Of a stretch of DNA of 22,177 nucleotides, positions 12,973 to 21,559 are shown piece by piece; within the stretch, counting starts at the first letter, position 1; every line of letters begins with the position of its first letter. The stretch is taken from assembly GCA_003452395.1 (NCBI GenBank), contig DMOI01000026.1:1-22177 (forward strand). The letters are read 5' to 3'. This DNA is from Clostridiales bacterium (GTDB taxonomy: Bacteria > Bacillota > Clostridia > Lachnospirales > UBA12420). Under the pieces are notes generated by a model. It ran no database searches. It was not told the origin of the DNA and worked only from the letters and a program-made list of their open reading frames with translations. The translations under genes and the position numbers were made by a program.

Positions 12973-14091
12973 TTATTTCATATTTAATTTATTGCCAGTT
13001 TTTATATTTTTTATACAATAAACAATTAGCAAAACTACAGGTAATATAAGTCCATATGTAAAAATACATGGGAACCAAACATTTGTATCCCAATCAATTT
13101 CATATGGAACGCTATCATAAACAAAATTTGATATTACAGCCATTATTAACCCAAGTGGCAAGAGGATTTTTTTATAATCCTTCAATTTTAACAACTGAGA
13201 TAGTCCTAAGAAACCCGCATAAAAATAAAATAATGTATTATTAAAAATAGTAAGTATCCAAACAATAACAATCAATGCTTCTAATCTTGTAAATATAATA
13301 CCGACATTAATTTCTTTGGTAAGAAAAACCACAGGATATCGTACGTCTGCAGTAATTGTACTTCCTAGAACAAAAATACACATTACAATTGAAATAAATG
13401 TAATAGACATTCCTATTATATATCCTTTTAGCATAGATTTTTTTGCATCTTTAATGTCATTTACATTTATATTAACAGGATAAATCATATTTAAAATTAT
13501 TAACGGCAGCACTGTAAAAGCAAGTAATGGCAAAGAACCTTTTAATACCGGCACTATTCCTTTTTCTAAAACCGGAAATATATTATCAATATTTATATTA
13601 GGCATAACCAAAAACATAGACAATATAAACATAGCAATAATAATATAGAAAAATATTTCAGATGCACGAGCTATTGCTTCTAATCCGTAGAATATCGCAA
13701 TAACGATTACAATTACAAATAATACATCTATAATATACGTAGGTGTTTCAGTCATATATTGAGTTGTAAAAAAATCTCCGACATACCATACAAACTGTGC
13801 TGCACCACCGATACAAACAAAAACAAAGGTAGCAACAACAAACCCTCCAAGCCATTTTCCAAGTAGCAACTGGATAACCTCAACATATGTCTTGTCAGGA
13901 TACAGTCCGCCCAAATATGTATTGAGCCATATTACAATTAGACCAAATAAAGCTGCAACAACTGCAGATATCCATGCATCCTGTTTAGCAAGTGACGCAG
14001 CACTAGAAGCAATTATTATAGTAGATGCTCCACACACATATGTCATGGTAATTGCCATTAATTGATGACTTGTTATTTTAATTTTTTCCAT
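12973..14091 (-). CDS. Spore germination permease GerAB family, second copy
   Basis: A 372-aa integral membrane protein of the GerAB/ArcD/ProY group within the APC superfamily, with about ten transmembrane helices. In Bacillus the B subunit binds the germinant amino acid in the receptor complex in the spore inner membrane. Seen: the family start KITSHQL, SLAKQDAWISA, TYVEVIQLLLGKWLGG, ETPTYIIDVLF, EAIARASE, and PNINIDNIFPVLEKGI. It starts at ATG behind GAGGGTGA, 4 bp after the preceding GerAB gene. The two copies look about half identical over the whole length, so they arose by tandem duplication. Both are intact, suggesting different specificities or a mixed receptor. Confidence 0.93.
   Translation of the reverse strand: MEKIKITSHQLMAITMTYVCGASTIIIASSAASLAKQDAWISAVVAALFGLIVIWLNTYLGGLYPDKTYVEVIQLLLGKWLGGFVVATFVFVCIGGAAQFVWYVGDFFTTQYMTETPTYIIDVLFVIVIVIAIFYGLEAIARASEIFFYIIIAMFILSMFLVMPNINIDNIFPVLEKGIVPVLKGSLPLLAFTVLPLIILNMIYPVNINVNDIKDAKKSMLKGYIIGMSITFISIVMCIFVLGSTITADVRYPVVFLTKEINVGIIFTRLEALIVIVWILTIFNNTLFYFYAGFLGLSQLLKLKDYKKILLPLGLIMAVISNFVYDSVPYEIDWDTNVWFPCIFTYGLILPVVLLIVYCIKNIKTGNKLNMK
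12987..13016 (-). promoter_or_regulatory. Possible sigma-F promoter of spoIIR
   Basis: GTATA (13016-13012), 15-bp spacer, GGCAATAAAT (12996-12987). It agrees with the sigma-F consensus GYATA / GGNNANAHTR except for the last two positions. It lies inside the 3' end of the GerAB gene, 50-80 bp before spoIIR. Confidence 0.35.
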
Positions 14092-14095
14092 GTAA

Positions 14096-15205
14096 TCACC
14101 CTCTTGTGTCCATTTTAAATATCCATTTTTTTATTATAAAAACCAAAAATAATAAAACAGGTAAAATCAATCCATACGTGATAACATATGGTGGCCAAAC
14201 AAGATTCACCCAATTTGCTTGATATATAGCATCTGGAAAAACAACACCTGACATTACTAATGTAATAAGCCCTAATGGCATAACTATCCTTTTATGATCT
14301 TTTAACCCAAGTAACTCTGAAAGCCCTATCACACCTGCATAAAAAAATAATATTCCTATCATAAATTGTGTAACAAACCATACAGCAGTAATTAAAAATT
14401 CAACCCTTGTAAATATAATACCAACATTTATTTCTTTGGCAAGTAAATATGTGGGATACTGCGAATTAGCAGTTATTGTGCTACCCAGTACCAGTATTGA
14501 CATAAAGATTGTAATGAAGATTATAAAACCAGCCCATAAATAACCCTTGAAAATTGACTTTTTAGCTTCTGATATATTAGTAAGATTTATTGGATATATC
14601 ATCATCAAAGTAATTAAAGGAAATGTTAAAAAACATGACAAAAAGACCGAACTCTTCAAAATTGGAATAATACCTTTTTCAAATACAGGCTGTATATTCT
14701 CTATTTTTGCATTTGGTAAAACAAGAATCATTGCTAAAAAGAATAAAATTGAAGCAAAATATATGAACAGTTCAGAAGCTCGTGCAATTGTTTCTATTCC
14801 ATATAATACAGCTATCACAAATGCTATCACAAATAATGAATTTATAGCATATGCCGGTGTTTCGGGCATAGTTTGTGTAGTCATAAAATTGCTAATATAC
14901 CATGGTAGATGAGAAGAGATTATTACGCATAAAAATACAAAACAAGCTGCAACAATCAAGCCAATCCATTTTCCAAATATATTCTTTATTATTCCAACGA
15001 ATGTTATACCATGATACTGACTACCTAAAAACCAATATATCCATATTATAAGCATGCCAAATGCAGGAGTAACGAGTGCCGCAATCCATGCGTCCTGTTT
15101 TGCTATACTTGTTACTACAGCAGCAATAACAATAACCGAACCTCCAATTGCACCATTGGCTGTCAGTGAAAACAACTGATGGTTTGTTATTTTTATTTTA
15201 TCCAT
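14096..15205 (-). CDS. Spore germination permease GerAB family, first copy
   Basis: A 369-aa permease-like B subunit with the same layout as its neighbour: KITNHQLFSL, SIAKQDAWIAALV, FGKWIG, PETPAYAINSLF, ETIARASE, PNAKIENIQPVFEKGI, about ten helices. ATG 15205 has GAGG eight bases upstream. It begins 10 bp after the small two-helix protein. Differences from the second copy concentrate in helices and loops of the first third (for example SSHLPWYISNFM against GAAQFVWYVGDFF), the part near which ligand contacts are expected from APC transporters; that link to specificity is inference. Confidence 0.93.
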   Translation of the reverse strand: MDKIKITNHQLFSLTANGAIGGSVIVIAAVVTSIAKQDAWIAALVTPAFGMLIIWIYWFLGSQYHGITFVGIIKNIFGKWIGLIVAACFVFLCVIISSHLPWYISNFMTTQTMPETPAYAINSLFVIAFVIAVLYGIETIARASELFIYFASILFFLAMILVLPNAKIENIQPVFEKGIIPILKSSVFLSCFLTFPLITLMMIYPINLTNISEAKKSIFKGYLWAGFIIFITIFMSILVLGSTITANSQYPTYLLAKEINVGIIFTRVEFLITAVWFVTQFMIGILFFYAGVIGLSELLGLKDHKRIVMPLGLITLVMSGVVFPDAIYQANWVNLVWPPYVITYGLILPVLLFLVFIIKKWIFKMDTRG

Positions 15206-15215
15206 ATCCTATACC

Positions 15216-15455
15216 TCACTTTAGCAACCCTTTCATAACTCCTTCAACTGGTGAATATACCCACGCTATAAAGTCTGAAGGGTTTGGTATATCTACATTA
15301 AGGCTTTTGAGTATCGCAAGTATAGTGCCGAGTCCAAGCAATATAGAAAATGTCCACAATTCTCTATATTGCCTATCTTGTAGCATTTTAGGTATTTCTA
15401 TAACACACAGTACTATACTAAATACTAATACCAATAATATAACTACTATACCCAT
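15216..15455 (-). CDS. Small two-helix protein of the germination operon (D-type)
   Basis: A 79-aa protein with a transmembrane helix at about 2-19 (IVVILLVLVFSIVLCVI), a short polar loop with charged residues (PKMLQDRQYREL), a second helix at about 35-48, and a tail ending SPVEGVMKGLLK. It starts at ATG behind AAGGAG, with the preceding stop overlapping the ribosome site, so it is coupled to GerC. Small proteins with two membrane helices encoded in germination operons of Bacillus are known as D proteins and modulate the response to germinants. Position and topology fit; direct sequence recognition is weak. Confidence 0.75.
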   Translation of the reverse strand: MGIVVILLVLVFSIVLCVIEIPKMLQDRQYRELWTFSILLGLGTILAILKSLNVDIPNPSDFIAWVYSPVEGVMKGLLK

Positions 15456-15456
15456 C

Positions 15457-16665
15457 TCACTCCTTCTCCTTTATAAAAAACGGTTTTGTAATTTGCCCTA
15501 GTTGATTTATTTTAACATCTACTGTGATTTTCACTGGGATATTTACAAATTCATTATTCCAGTCATCCTTAATTTTTTCCCATACTTTTGGATACTCTCT
15601 GTGTATTACCTCTCCAAATTCAAAAATATCAGTTTTCAAGTCTTTCTGTGTTTTGTTTAGTACTTTCTTGCATATTAGTTTTACCTTTTTTTCTGCTATA
15701 TCACTTAATATTTTTTCGTTTTCTTTCTTAGAAACATCAAACTCACCATCTACTGTCCCAATGTTTGCAATTATATCAATTTTCACATTCATTGTAGGTT
15801 TGCCGTTTACTAAATCTGCCTTTATTTCTGATTTTGCACTTATAACTTCATATGTGATTTTCACTTTTTGACCATATTCTGCATATCCTACTGTTTCTTT
15901 CACATTTCCTATAATATAGTTATATCCTTTACTTTCATCCTCATCGAGCCAGCCTACAAGCTTATCTTTTTTAAAAGCTCCAAGTCCAAAATACTTTGTT
16001 CTATTAGTTACTTGCGTTTGCTTTAGGGCGTCTATAGAAGTCGTCGCCATTTTATTATCTGTAATCTCGTCGGTAACTTCGACACCAGTAATCACAGGAT
16101 TTTTACCATCAGCAAGAATATCGTTAACTAGTTCAACAATTCTAATAGATTTTGTAGAGGCCCATGTATCCTCAGAGTTCTTGAGAGAATCAAACATTTT
16201 CATTCCTGGCACTCCTTCAAATGGGGTCAAAATACTTAAGACTCTATTTGCTGTTGTATCTTTAGTAATAACAAAGAAAAAGTCTGTACGAAATTCATGC
16301 CCTCGTGCAAAAAAATCAAGTATGTCCTTTATTCCATCTTTTGCAACATCTTCACCAATCACAACAATTCTTAAGTGTGCGTTATATAATATACTGCTTG
16401 TCTTTGTAGTAAATCTTCTCATTATTTCTTCTAGATTTTTTCCTTCCTCTGAATATAATATAACTGAAGGTTCATCTACTGGTTTCTTAGAAGCTATTGC
16501 TTTTTGATTAAGTACTTGCACCGTAACCAAATAACCGCTCTCAGTCTTATCAATACCAATGCCTATGACTATCGCCATTGTATTTATTTCGCGGCTACTC
16601 CAGCATCCAGAAAGGAATATAATCGGTACTATACTTAAAATAGCTAACAACTTTTTCATTTTCAA
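15457..16665 (-). CDS. Ger(x)C-family germination receptor lipoprotein
   Basis: The C subunit of a GerA-type receptor, a lipoprotein on the outer face of the spore inner membrane. A signal peptide ends in lipobox LSGC with lipidation Cys21, followed by WSSREIN, the normal GerC start, and GIGIDKTESGYLVTVQVLN. Later family blocks include SILYNAHLRIVVIGEDVAKDG, FRTDFFFVITKD, LVNDILADGKNPVI and the C-terminal REYPKVWEKIKDDWN. Length about 402 aa is normal. TTG 16665 is chosen because it is eight bases from TAGG; ATG 16659 is the alternative, and GTG 16674 lies in the ribosome site. The stop of GerA overlaps this site, so translation is coupled. Confidence 0.94.
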   Translation of the reverse strand: MKMKKLLAILSIVPIIFLSGCWSSREINTMAIVIGIGIDKTESGYLVTVQVLNQKAIASKKPVDEPSVILYSEEGKNLEEIMRRFTTKTSSILYNAHLRIVVIGEDVAKDGIKDILDFFARGHEFRTDFFFVITKDTTANRVLSILTPFEGVPGMKMFDSLKNSEDTWASTKSIRIVELVNDILADGKNPVITGVEVTDEITDNKMATTSIDALKQTQVTNRTKYFGLGAFKKDKLVGWLDEDESKGYNYIIGNVKETVGYAEYGQKVKITYEVISAKSEIKADLVNGKPTMNVKIDIIANIGTVDGEFDVSKKENEKILSDIAEKKVKLICKKVLNKTQKDLKTDIFEFGEVIHREYPKVWEKIKDDWNNEFVNIPVKITVDVKINQLGQITKPFFIKEKE

Positions 16666-16670
16666 ACTTA

Positions 16671-18248
16671 TCACCTAAATTCTTGTTTTTCTTTTTGGCT
16701 TGGGGTTACAGTTTCATCCCCATCCACTCTTGCCGCACTTGTTCCACTAATACCTGCTGGTCTATATTTCATACTCCAAAATGGAAATCTAAAAATCGTA
16801 TCCTTATTTCCTCCATTTATTTTTGGTGCAACAGGTGTAAGATATGGAACTCCTATTGATTTTAGCTTACACACATGAAGTACCAAGACAATCAATCCCA
16901 TAAATACACCATACAAACCTAGCATTCCTGCCATAAACATAAGTGCAAATCTTATCAGCCTTATAGTATTTGACATTTCATAGCTTGGTATACCAAAGCC
17001 TGCTATAGCCGTTATTGCCACAATAATAACCATAACAGACGATATAATACCTGCCTCTACTGCCGCTTGCCCTAGAACTAAGGCACCAATTATTCCCATA
17101 GCAGGACCTATTGCCTTAGGCATCCGTATTCCAGCCTCCCTTAGTAGTTCAAATGTTGTCTCCATAAGTAGAGCCTCTATCAAAGCTGGAAATGGGATAC
17201 CTTCACGTTGAGCTGCTATACTAATTAGTAATGCTGTGGGTATCATTTCCTGATGAAATGTTATTAATGCTACGAATGTTCCTGGTACTAAGAGTGTAAG
17301 TATTAAAGCAACAGCTCTTAAAAGCCTAAGCATTGAAGTTATAATGAAATTATGATAATAATCTTCACTTACTTGAAAAAACTCTACAAAAAGTGCAGGT
17401 GCGGTTAGTACATAAGGCGTACCATCTACCAAAATCGCCACTCTACCTTCGAGCAATGCTCCAGCAACCGCATCAGGTTTTTCCGAATTCATAAAAGTAG
17501 GGAAAATCGAATATCTATCATCCTTAATCATTTCTTCAATATATCCACCATCAAATATCCCATCTATTTTTATTTTGCTTATCCTATTTTTAATCTCCTG
17601 CAGTATCTCATCCTTGACTATCCCTTCAATGTAAACTAGGCTAACTGTCGTATTAGTTACACTTCCTACAGATAAATTTTCTACTCTTAAATCCCTACTC
17701 TTTATTTTTTTTCTAATCAAACCAATATTAATATCTATCCGCTCGGTAAAGCCTTCTTTTGGTCCTCTTATTATCGTTTGCGAAGTCGGTTCTTCTATAG
17801 CTCGTGCTTGAACAGCTTTCATTTTTATTGATAAGAACTTGCTACATCCTTCAACAAATATTACTACGCTGCCAGATATTAATTCATTACAAACATCAGC
17901 AATCTCCGAACCTTGAGAGCAACTTCTAAACCCAGAGAAATAATCAAATAATGTATCACCATAGTCCTCTGGTTTACTAATATTAGGCTTTAACTTAAGA
18001 ATTTCCTTTAATTCTATAGACAAATCGCTCATAATATTTGAATCTACCATAGTATTTATATATATCATTACATATCCTAAACCCTCGTTATCATTTGTCT
18101 TTGAAAAATTAATAAAAAGATCACTAGCGTCACCAAGTTCATTTTTTATCTTCGTAACATTCTCGTCTATATTTTTGCTAATATTCTTAACTGACACAGG
18201 TTCATCTACTTTTTTCTTTTTTAGAGTTATATTTTCCAGAAATTTCAT
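16671..18248 (-). CDS. GerA-family spore germination receptor subunit A
   Basis: The A subunit, 525 aa, near usual length. A soluble N-terminal domain (about 1-300) contains TSQTIIRGPKEGFTERIDINIGLIR, the hallmark of the family, and LLEGRVAILVDGTPYVLTAPALF. The membrane domain (from about 300) contains LRAVALILTLLVPGTFVALITFHQEMIPTALL and REAGIRMPKAIGPAMGIIGALV. The start ATG follows GAGGGTGA. It is the first gene of a six-gene run (A, C, D-like, B, B, spoIIR) with gaps of 40 bp or less. The complex would sense nutrients and start germination. A sigma-G-like promoter is in front, fitting forespore expression. The germinant cannot be deduced. Confidence 0.96.
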   Translation of the reverse strand: MKFLENITLKKKKVDEPVSVKNISKNIDENVTKIKNELGDASDLFINFSKTNDNEGLGYVMIYINTMVDSNIMSDLSIELKEILKLKPNISKPEDYGDTLFDYFSGFRSCSQGSEIADVCNELISGSVVIFVEGCSKFLSIKMKAVQARAIEEPTSQTIIRGPKEGFTERIDINIGLIRKKIKSRDLRVENLSVGSVTNTTVSLVYIEGIVKDEILQEIKNRISKIKIDGIFDGGYIEEMIKDDRYSIFPTFMNSEKPDAVAGALLEGRVAILVDGTPYVLTAPALFVEFFQVSEDYYHNFIITSMLRLLRAVALILTLLVPGTFVALITFHQEMIPTALLISIAAQREGIPFPALIEALLMETTFELLREAGIRMPKAIGPAMGIIGALVLGQAAVEAGIISSVMVIIVAITAIAGFGIPSYEMSNTIRLIRFALMFMAGMLGLYGVFMGLIVLVLHVCKLKSIGVPYLTPVAPKINGGNKDTIFRFPFWSMKYRPAGISGTSAARVDGDETVTPSQKEKQEFR

Positions 18249-18285
18249 ACACTCACCCTCTTATAAACAAAAAACTTTTTATTAC

Positions 18286-18315
18286 TAGTCTTAACAATAG
18301 ACCCCAGTATATTCA
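18286..18315 (-). promoter_or_regulatory. Sigma-G-like promoter of the germination operon
   Basis: TGAATA (18315-18310), 17-bp spacer, AAGACTA (18292-18286). The -35 is a perfect match to sigma-G TGMATA; the -10 agrees with CATAMTA at five of seven positions. Initiation near 18279 gives a leader of about 30 bases. Confidence 0.55.
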
Positions 18316-18369
18316 ATAATTTATGAAATTAAAATAAAACACATAGATGGTATTTTATTGGTAAAACTT

Positions 18370-18401
18370 AAAAAACACAAACATGTATATTTGTGTTTTT
18401 T
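18370..18401. terminator. Terminator of the MscS gene, symmetrical
   Basis: AAAAAACACAAA, 8-base loop, TTTGTGTTTTTT: a perfect 12-bp stem, with T-runs on both strands. It begins within the stop codon of the channel gene. Confidence 0.88.
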
Positions 18402-19260
18402 ATTTTTGTACAATTTTTATATTTTCACATCCAACAAGCTTTTCAAGTACTTCTTCCCATATTCTATGTTGCATAGTCCTTCTTTTTCTTGGTTTTGTTA
18501 AATACCTCATTATTAATTTTATTCCATCATCTTCTAGTTTTGTGTATACTACAGGTGTTAAATATTTAAAATTAGATATCATATATTTCTTATTAGCTTG
18601 CTTTATATTTTCTTTTGCTTTTTTACTTCTGTGCTCTGTGTATTTTAGTATAATATTATTCAATATATACTTTGCCTCTTTCCAATCACTCTCGAGTGTG
18701 ACTTTGACTGAAATTTCATCCCAAATATATTTATACCCTCTAGAATAGTTGGTTATCTCATTTATAATTACTTTTCCATTAGGTACATGAATAATTCTTC
18801 CTGTGCTTTGTTCTGATTCCACCCAATTCCCGATCTCAAGCATCGTAAATCTTGATAGTCTTATATCTATAACGTCACCAGAAAACTCTCCTATCTTTAT
18901 CCTATCTCCAACTTCAAAAGGCTTTGTTCCAAATATATAAAACCACGCTGCAATATTTAATATAGGTTCCCTCAGTGCGATCGCGATACCGGCTGTTAAA
19001 AACCCAAGTAGTGTACCTAAATATTTGTAATATCTAAAATATACATAAAAAAATATTGCAGTCCCTACAAATATCATTATATAAGAAAGGAACTTTTTTA
19101 TAGTATATCCTAGCTTGGCATCTTTTGTTTTTCTATAAACAATAAAAGAAAAGATATCTTTTATCATATATATAACTAACACAATGCCAATAAGTATCAA
19201 TATATTTTCTACATCAGTATTTGCATAATCATTAAAATATTTTTGAATATTTTCTAACAT
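18400..19260 (-). CDS. MscS-family mechanosensitive ion channel
   Basis: A 286-aa small-conductance mechanosensitive channel family protein. Three membrane helices (about 18-40, 57-75 and 83-112) precede the MscS beta domain. The pore helix and following segment read LLGFLTAGIAIALREPILNI and GTKPFEVGDRIKI, the family signature; later IIHVPNGKVIINEITNYSRG matches the beta domain. ATG 19260 has GGAG eight bases upstream; an in-frame GTG at 19278 has none. It is between the germination operon and groESL, with terminators on both sides, so a single-gene unit. It probably relieves osmotic down-shock; a role in spores is only suggested by the neighbours. Confidence 0.93.
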   Translation of the reverse strand: MLENIQKYFNDYANTDVENILILIGIVLVIYMIKDIFSFIVYRKTKDAKLGYTIKKFLSYIMIFVGTAIFFYVYFRYYKYLGTLLGFLTAGIAIALREPILNIAAWFYIFGTKPFEVGDRIKIGEFSGDVIDIRLSRFTMLEIGNWVESEQSTGRIIHVPNGKVIINEITNYSRGYKYIWDEISVKVTLESDWKEAKYILNNIILKYTEHRSKKAKENIKQANKKYMISNFKYLTPVVYTKLEDDGIKLIMRYLTKPRKRRTMQHRIWEEVLEKLVGCENIKIVQK

Positions 19261-19286
19261 AAACTCAACTCCATTCACTCGTAATT

Positions 19287-19309
19287 GAAAACAGCTCCCT
19301 AAGGAGCTA
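19287..19309 (-). terminator. Terminator of groESL
   Basis: AGCTCC, 4-base loop, GGAGCT, followed by GTTTTC on the minus strand, about 7 bp after the groEL stop. The stem is short but perfect. Confidence 0.7.
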
Positions 19310-19315
19310 TTTCTC

Positions 19316-20944
19316 TTACATCATTCCGCCCATTCCACCCATTCCTGGCATTCCATGGTCATGACCTTCTTCTTTCTTATCAGCTACTATTGCTTCAGTT
19401 GTTAGAAGTGTTGATGCAACGCTTGTTGCGTTTTCAAGTGCACTTCTTGTTACCTTAGCAGGGTCTATTATTCCCTTGCCTACCATATCTACATACTGTT
19501 CAGTAAGTGCATCATAACCTGTTTTTTCATCAGATTCTTTGACTTTATTTACAATTACAGATGCTTCAAGACCTGCATTTGCAACTATTTGTCTTAGTGG
19601 TGATTCAAGAGCTTTTATTACTAGCATCGCACCTGTTTTTTCATCACCTTCTAAAGTTGTAGCTATTTTCAAGGCTTCTTTTGTAGCATGGACATATGTA
19701 GCTCCACCTCCAGCAACTATACCCTCTTCTATTGCTGCACGCGTTGCTGCTAGCGCATCTTCTATTTTCAGTTTTATTTCTTTCATTTCTGTTTCTGTAG
19801 CTGCTCCAACTTTTATAACTGCTACTCCACCTGATAATTTTGCAAGTCTTTCTTGCAACTTTTCTTTGTCAAATTCAGAAGTTGTATTTTCCATTTGTTC
19901 CTTAATTTGATTTACCCTCTTTGTTATTTCGGCCTTATCTCCTGCGCCACTTACTATAATAGTATTTTCTTTTTCTATTCTTACACTTTGTGCTCTTCCC
20001 AACATATCTATGGTTGTTTCTTTAAGCTCTAATCCTAACTCATCAGTTATTAAAGTACCGCCTGTAAGGATTGCTATATCCATCAACATTTCTTTTCTTC
20101 TGTCCCCAAATCCTGGTGCTTTTACAGCTACACAGTTGAAAGTTCCTCTTAGCTTGTTTAACACTAGTGTCGTAAGTGCTTCTCCTTCAACATCTTCCGC
20201 TATTATAAGGAGTCTTGCTCCTGTTTGAACTATTTGTTCAAGAAGCGGTAATATTTCTTGAATATTTGATATTTTCTTATCTGTTATTAATATATATGGA
20301 TTTTCTAAAACTGCAACCATTTTTTCCATATCTGTCGCCATGTATGGTGATAAGTACCCTCTATCAAATTGCATTCCTTCTACAACTTCAACTTCTGGAT
20401 TCATCCCTTTTCCTTCTTCTATAGTGATTACTCCATTTTCTCCTACCTTTTCCATAGCTTCTGCAATGAGCTTTCCTGTTGCTTTATCTCCTGAAGAAAT
20501 CGAAGCAACCTCTGCTATTTGGTCATTACCTGTTACTTTTGTACTCTTTTGCTTAATGTATTTTACTATCACATCAGTCACTTTGTGCATACCATTTCTT
20601 AAAATGATAGGATTTGCACCTGCTGCTATATTTTTAAGTCCCTCTTGTATCATCGCTTGTGCTAGAACTGTAGCTGTAGTCGTACCGTCCCCTGCAACAT
20701 CATTTGTTTTAGTTGCTACCTCTTTTACTATTTGTGCCCCTATGTTTTCAAATGCATCTTCAAGCTCTATTTCCTTTGCAATTGTAACCCCATCATTTGT
20801 TATAAGTGGCGTGCCAAACTTTTTATCAAGCACTACATTCCTTCCCTTTGGTCCTAGTGTTACTTTCACAGTATCTGCTAAAGCATTAACCCCTTTAAGT
20901 AGTGATTCTCTAGCCTCTGTTCCAAATTTAGTCATTTTAGCCAT
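19316..20944 (-). CDS. groL: Chaperonin GroEL (60 kDa)
   Basis: Forms the double-ring ATP-driven folding chamber with GroES. The 542-aa length is standard. Seen: TLGPKGRNVVLDKKFG (29-44), ATP-binding GDGTTT (85-90), EGMQFDRGYLSPYM, the apical domain with ALTTLVLNKLRGTFNCVAVKAPGFGDRR, the equatorial VAGGGATYVHA, and the flexible C-terminal GMPGMGGMGGMM. The start ATG follows AAGGAGG. It is 39 bp after groES and shares its promoter and CIRCE. Confidence 0.99.
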   Translation of the reverse strand: MAKMTKFGTEARESLLKGVNALADTVKVTLGPKGRNVVLDKKFGTPLITNDGVTIAKEIELEDAFENIGAQIVKEVATKTNDVAGDGTTTATVLAQAMIQEGLKNIAAGANPIILRNGMHKVTDVIVKYIKQKSTKVTGNDQIAEVASISSGDKATGKLIAEAMEKVGENGVITIEEGKGMNPEVEVVEGMQFDRGYLSPYMATDMEKMVAVLENPYILITDKKISNIQEILPLLEQIVQTGARLLIIAEDVEGEALTTLVLNKLRGTFNCVAVKAPGFGDRRKEMLMDIAILTGGTLITDELGLELKETTIDMLGRAQSVRIEKENTIIVSGAGDKAEITKRVNQIKEQMENTTSEFDKEKLQERLAKLSGGVAVIKVGAATETEMKEIKLKIEDALAATRAAIEEGIVAGGGATYVHATKEALKIATTLEGDEKTGAMLVIKALESPLRQIVANAGLEASVIVNKVKESDEKTGYDALTEQYVDMVGKGIIDPAKVTRSALENATSVASTLLTTEAIVADKKEEGHDHGMPGMGGMGGMM

Positions 20945-20983
20945 ATTTTCGTTCCTCCTTCAATTTAATTTAACATATACATA

Positions 20984-21268
20984 CTATTCAACAATAGCTA
21001 ATATCTCACTTTGACTCACTATTATGTACTTCTCTTCACCCTTCTTTACTTCTGTTCCTGAATATTTTGCGTATAGTACTTTCTCTCCAACTTTTACTTC
21101 CATTTTTACTTCTTTACCATCTACAAACCCACCTGGTCCCACCGCTATTACTTCAGCTTCCTGTGGTTTTTCTTGTGATTTTGTAGGTAATACTATCCCT
21201 GACACTGTCTTTTCTTCGGCTTCCAGTTGTTTTAAAACTACCTTATCCCCTAATGGTCTAAGTTTCAT
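20984..21268 (-). CDS. groS: Co-chaperonin GroES (10 kDa)
   Basis: The lid of the GroEL chamber, 94 aa. It has LRPLGDKVVLKQLEAEEKT, the mobile loop SGIVLPTKSQEKPQEAEV and the C-terminal KYSGTEVKKGEEKYIIVSQSEILAIVE. ATG 21268 has GGGAGG seven bases upstream. First gene of groES-groEL. Confidence 0.99.
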   Translation of the reverse strand: MKLRPLGDKVVLKQLEAEEKTVSGIVLPTKSQEKPQEAEVIAVGPGGFVDGKEVKMEVKVGEKVLYAKYSGTEVKKGEEKYIIVSQSEILAIVE

Positions 21269-21296
21269 GCATATTCCTCCCTTTTTCTACTTTTTA

Positions 21297-21323
21297 TTAG
21301 CACTCTATAACACAGAGTGCTAA
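21297..21323. promoter_or_regulatory. CIRCE operator (HrcA binding site)
   Basis: TTAGCACTC-N9-GAGTGCTAA, a perfect inverted repeat with the standard 9-bp spacer, just downstream of the predicted groESL transcription start. It means heat-shock derepression by loss of HrcA binding. Confidence 0.98.
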
Positions 21324-21332
21324 GCAAGATAT

Positions 21333-21361
21333 ATTTTACTAACTTTGGTTGATTTTTGCAA
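21333..21361 (-). promoter_or_regulatory. Sigma-A promoter of groESL
   Basis: TTGCAA (21361-21356), 17-bp spacer, TAAAAT (21338-21333). The CIRCE begins about 10 bp after the -10 box, the usual arrangement. Confidence 0.75.
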
Positions 21362-21559
21362 GAGCTATTTTGGTGCGTTTTTGACTGTTTAGCTCAGTTT
21401 ATAGCTATTATCTCGTTTTTACTCCGTATTGCTGTGTTTTCCTTTTATTTAATTCAATTATACTCAGGTTTTATATTCATGTTCTTTTTACTAAACTATT
21501 AACATTTACAAATTATTCTCAGCGTGGCAGAAAATAAATATAGTCTCTTATACTCCATT

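Noticed and set aside
18249..18399. Small gene between the MscS and GerA genes
   Set aside because: Only the terminator and sigma-G-like promoter are supported; frames are short and lack start signals.
20340..21014. Long + strand frame opposite the groEL start and intergenic region
   Set aside because: It is complementary to highly conserved groEL codons and runs across the groES-groEL junction without start signals.
21324..21559. A gene or terminator between groESL and the GLUG gene
   Set aside because: Apart from the groESL promoter only weak inverted repeats (GAGCTA/TAGCTC near 21362-21395) without a T-run were seen, and no frame with a ribosome site.
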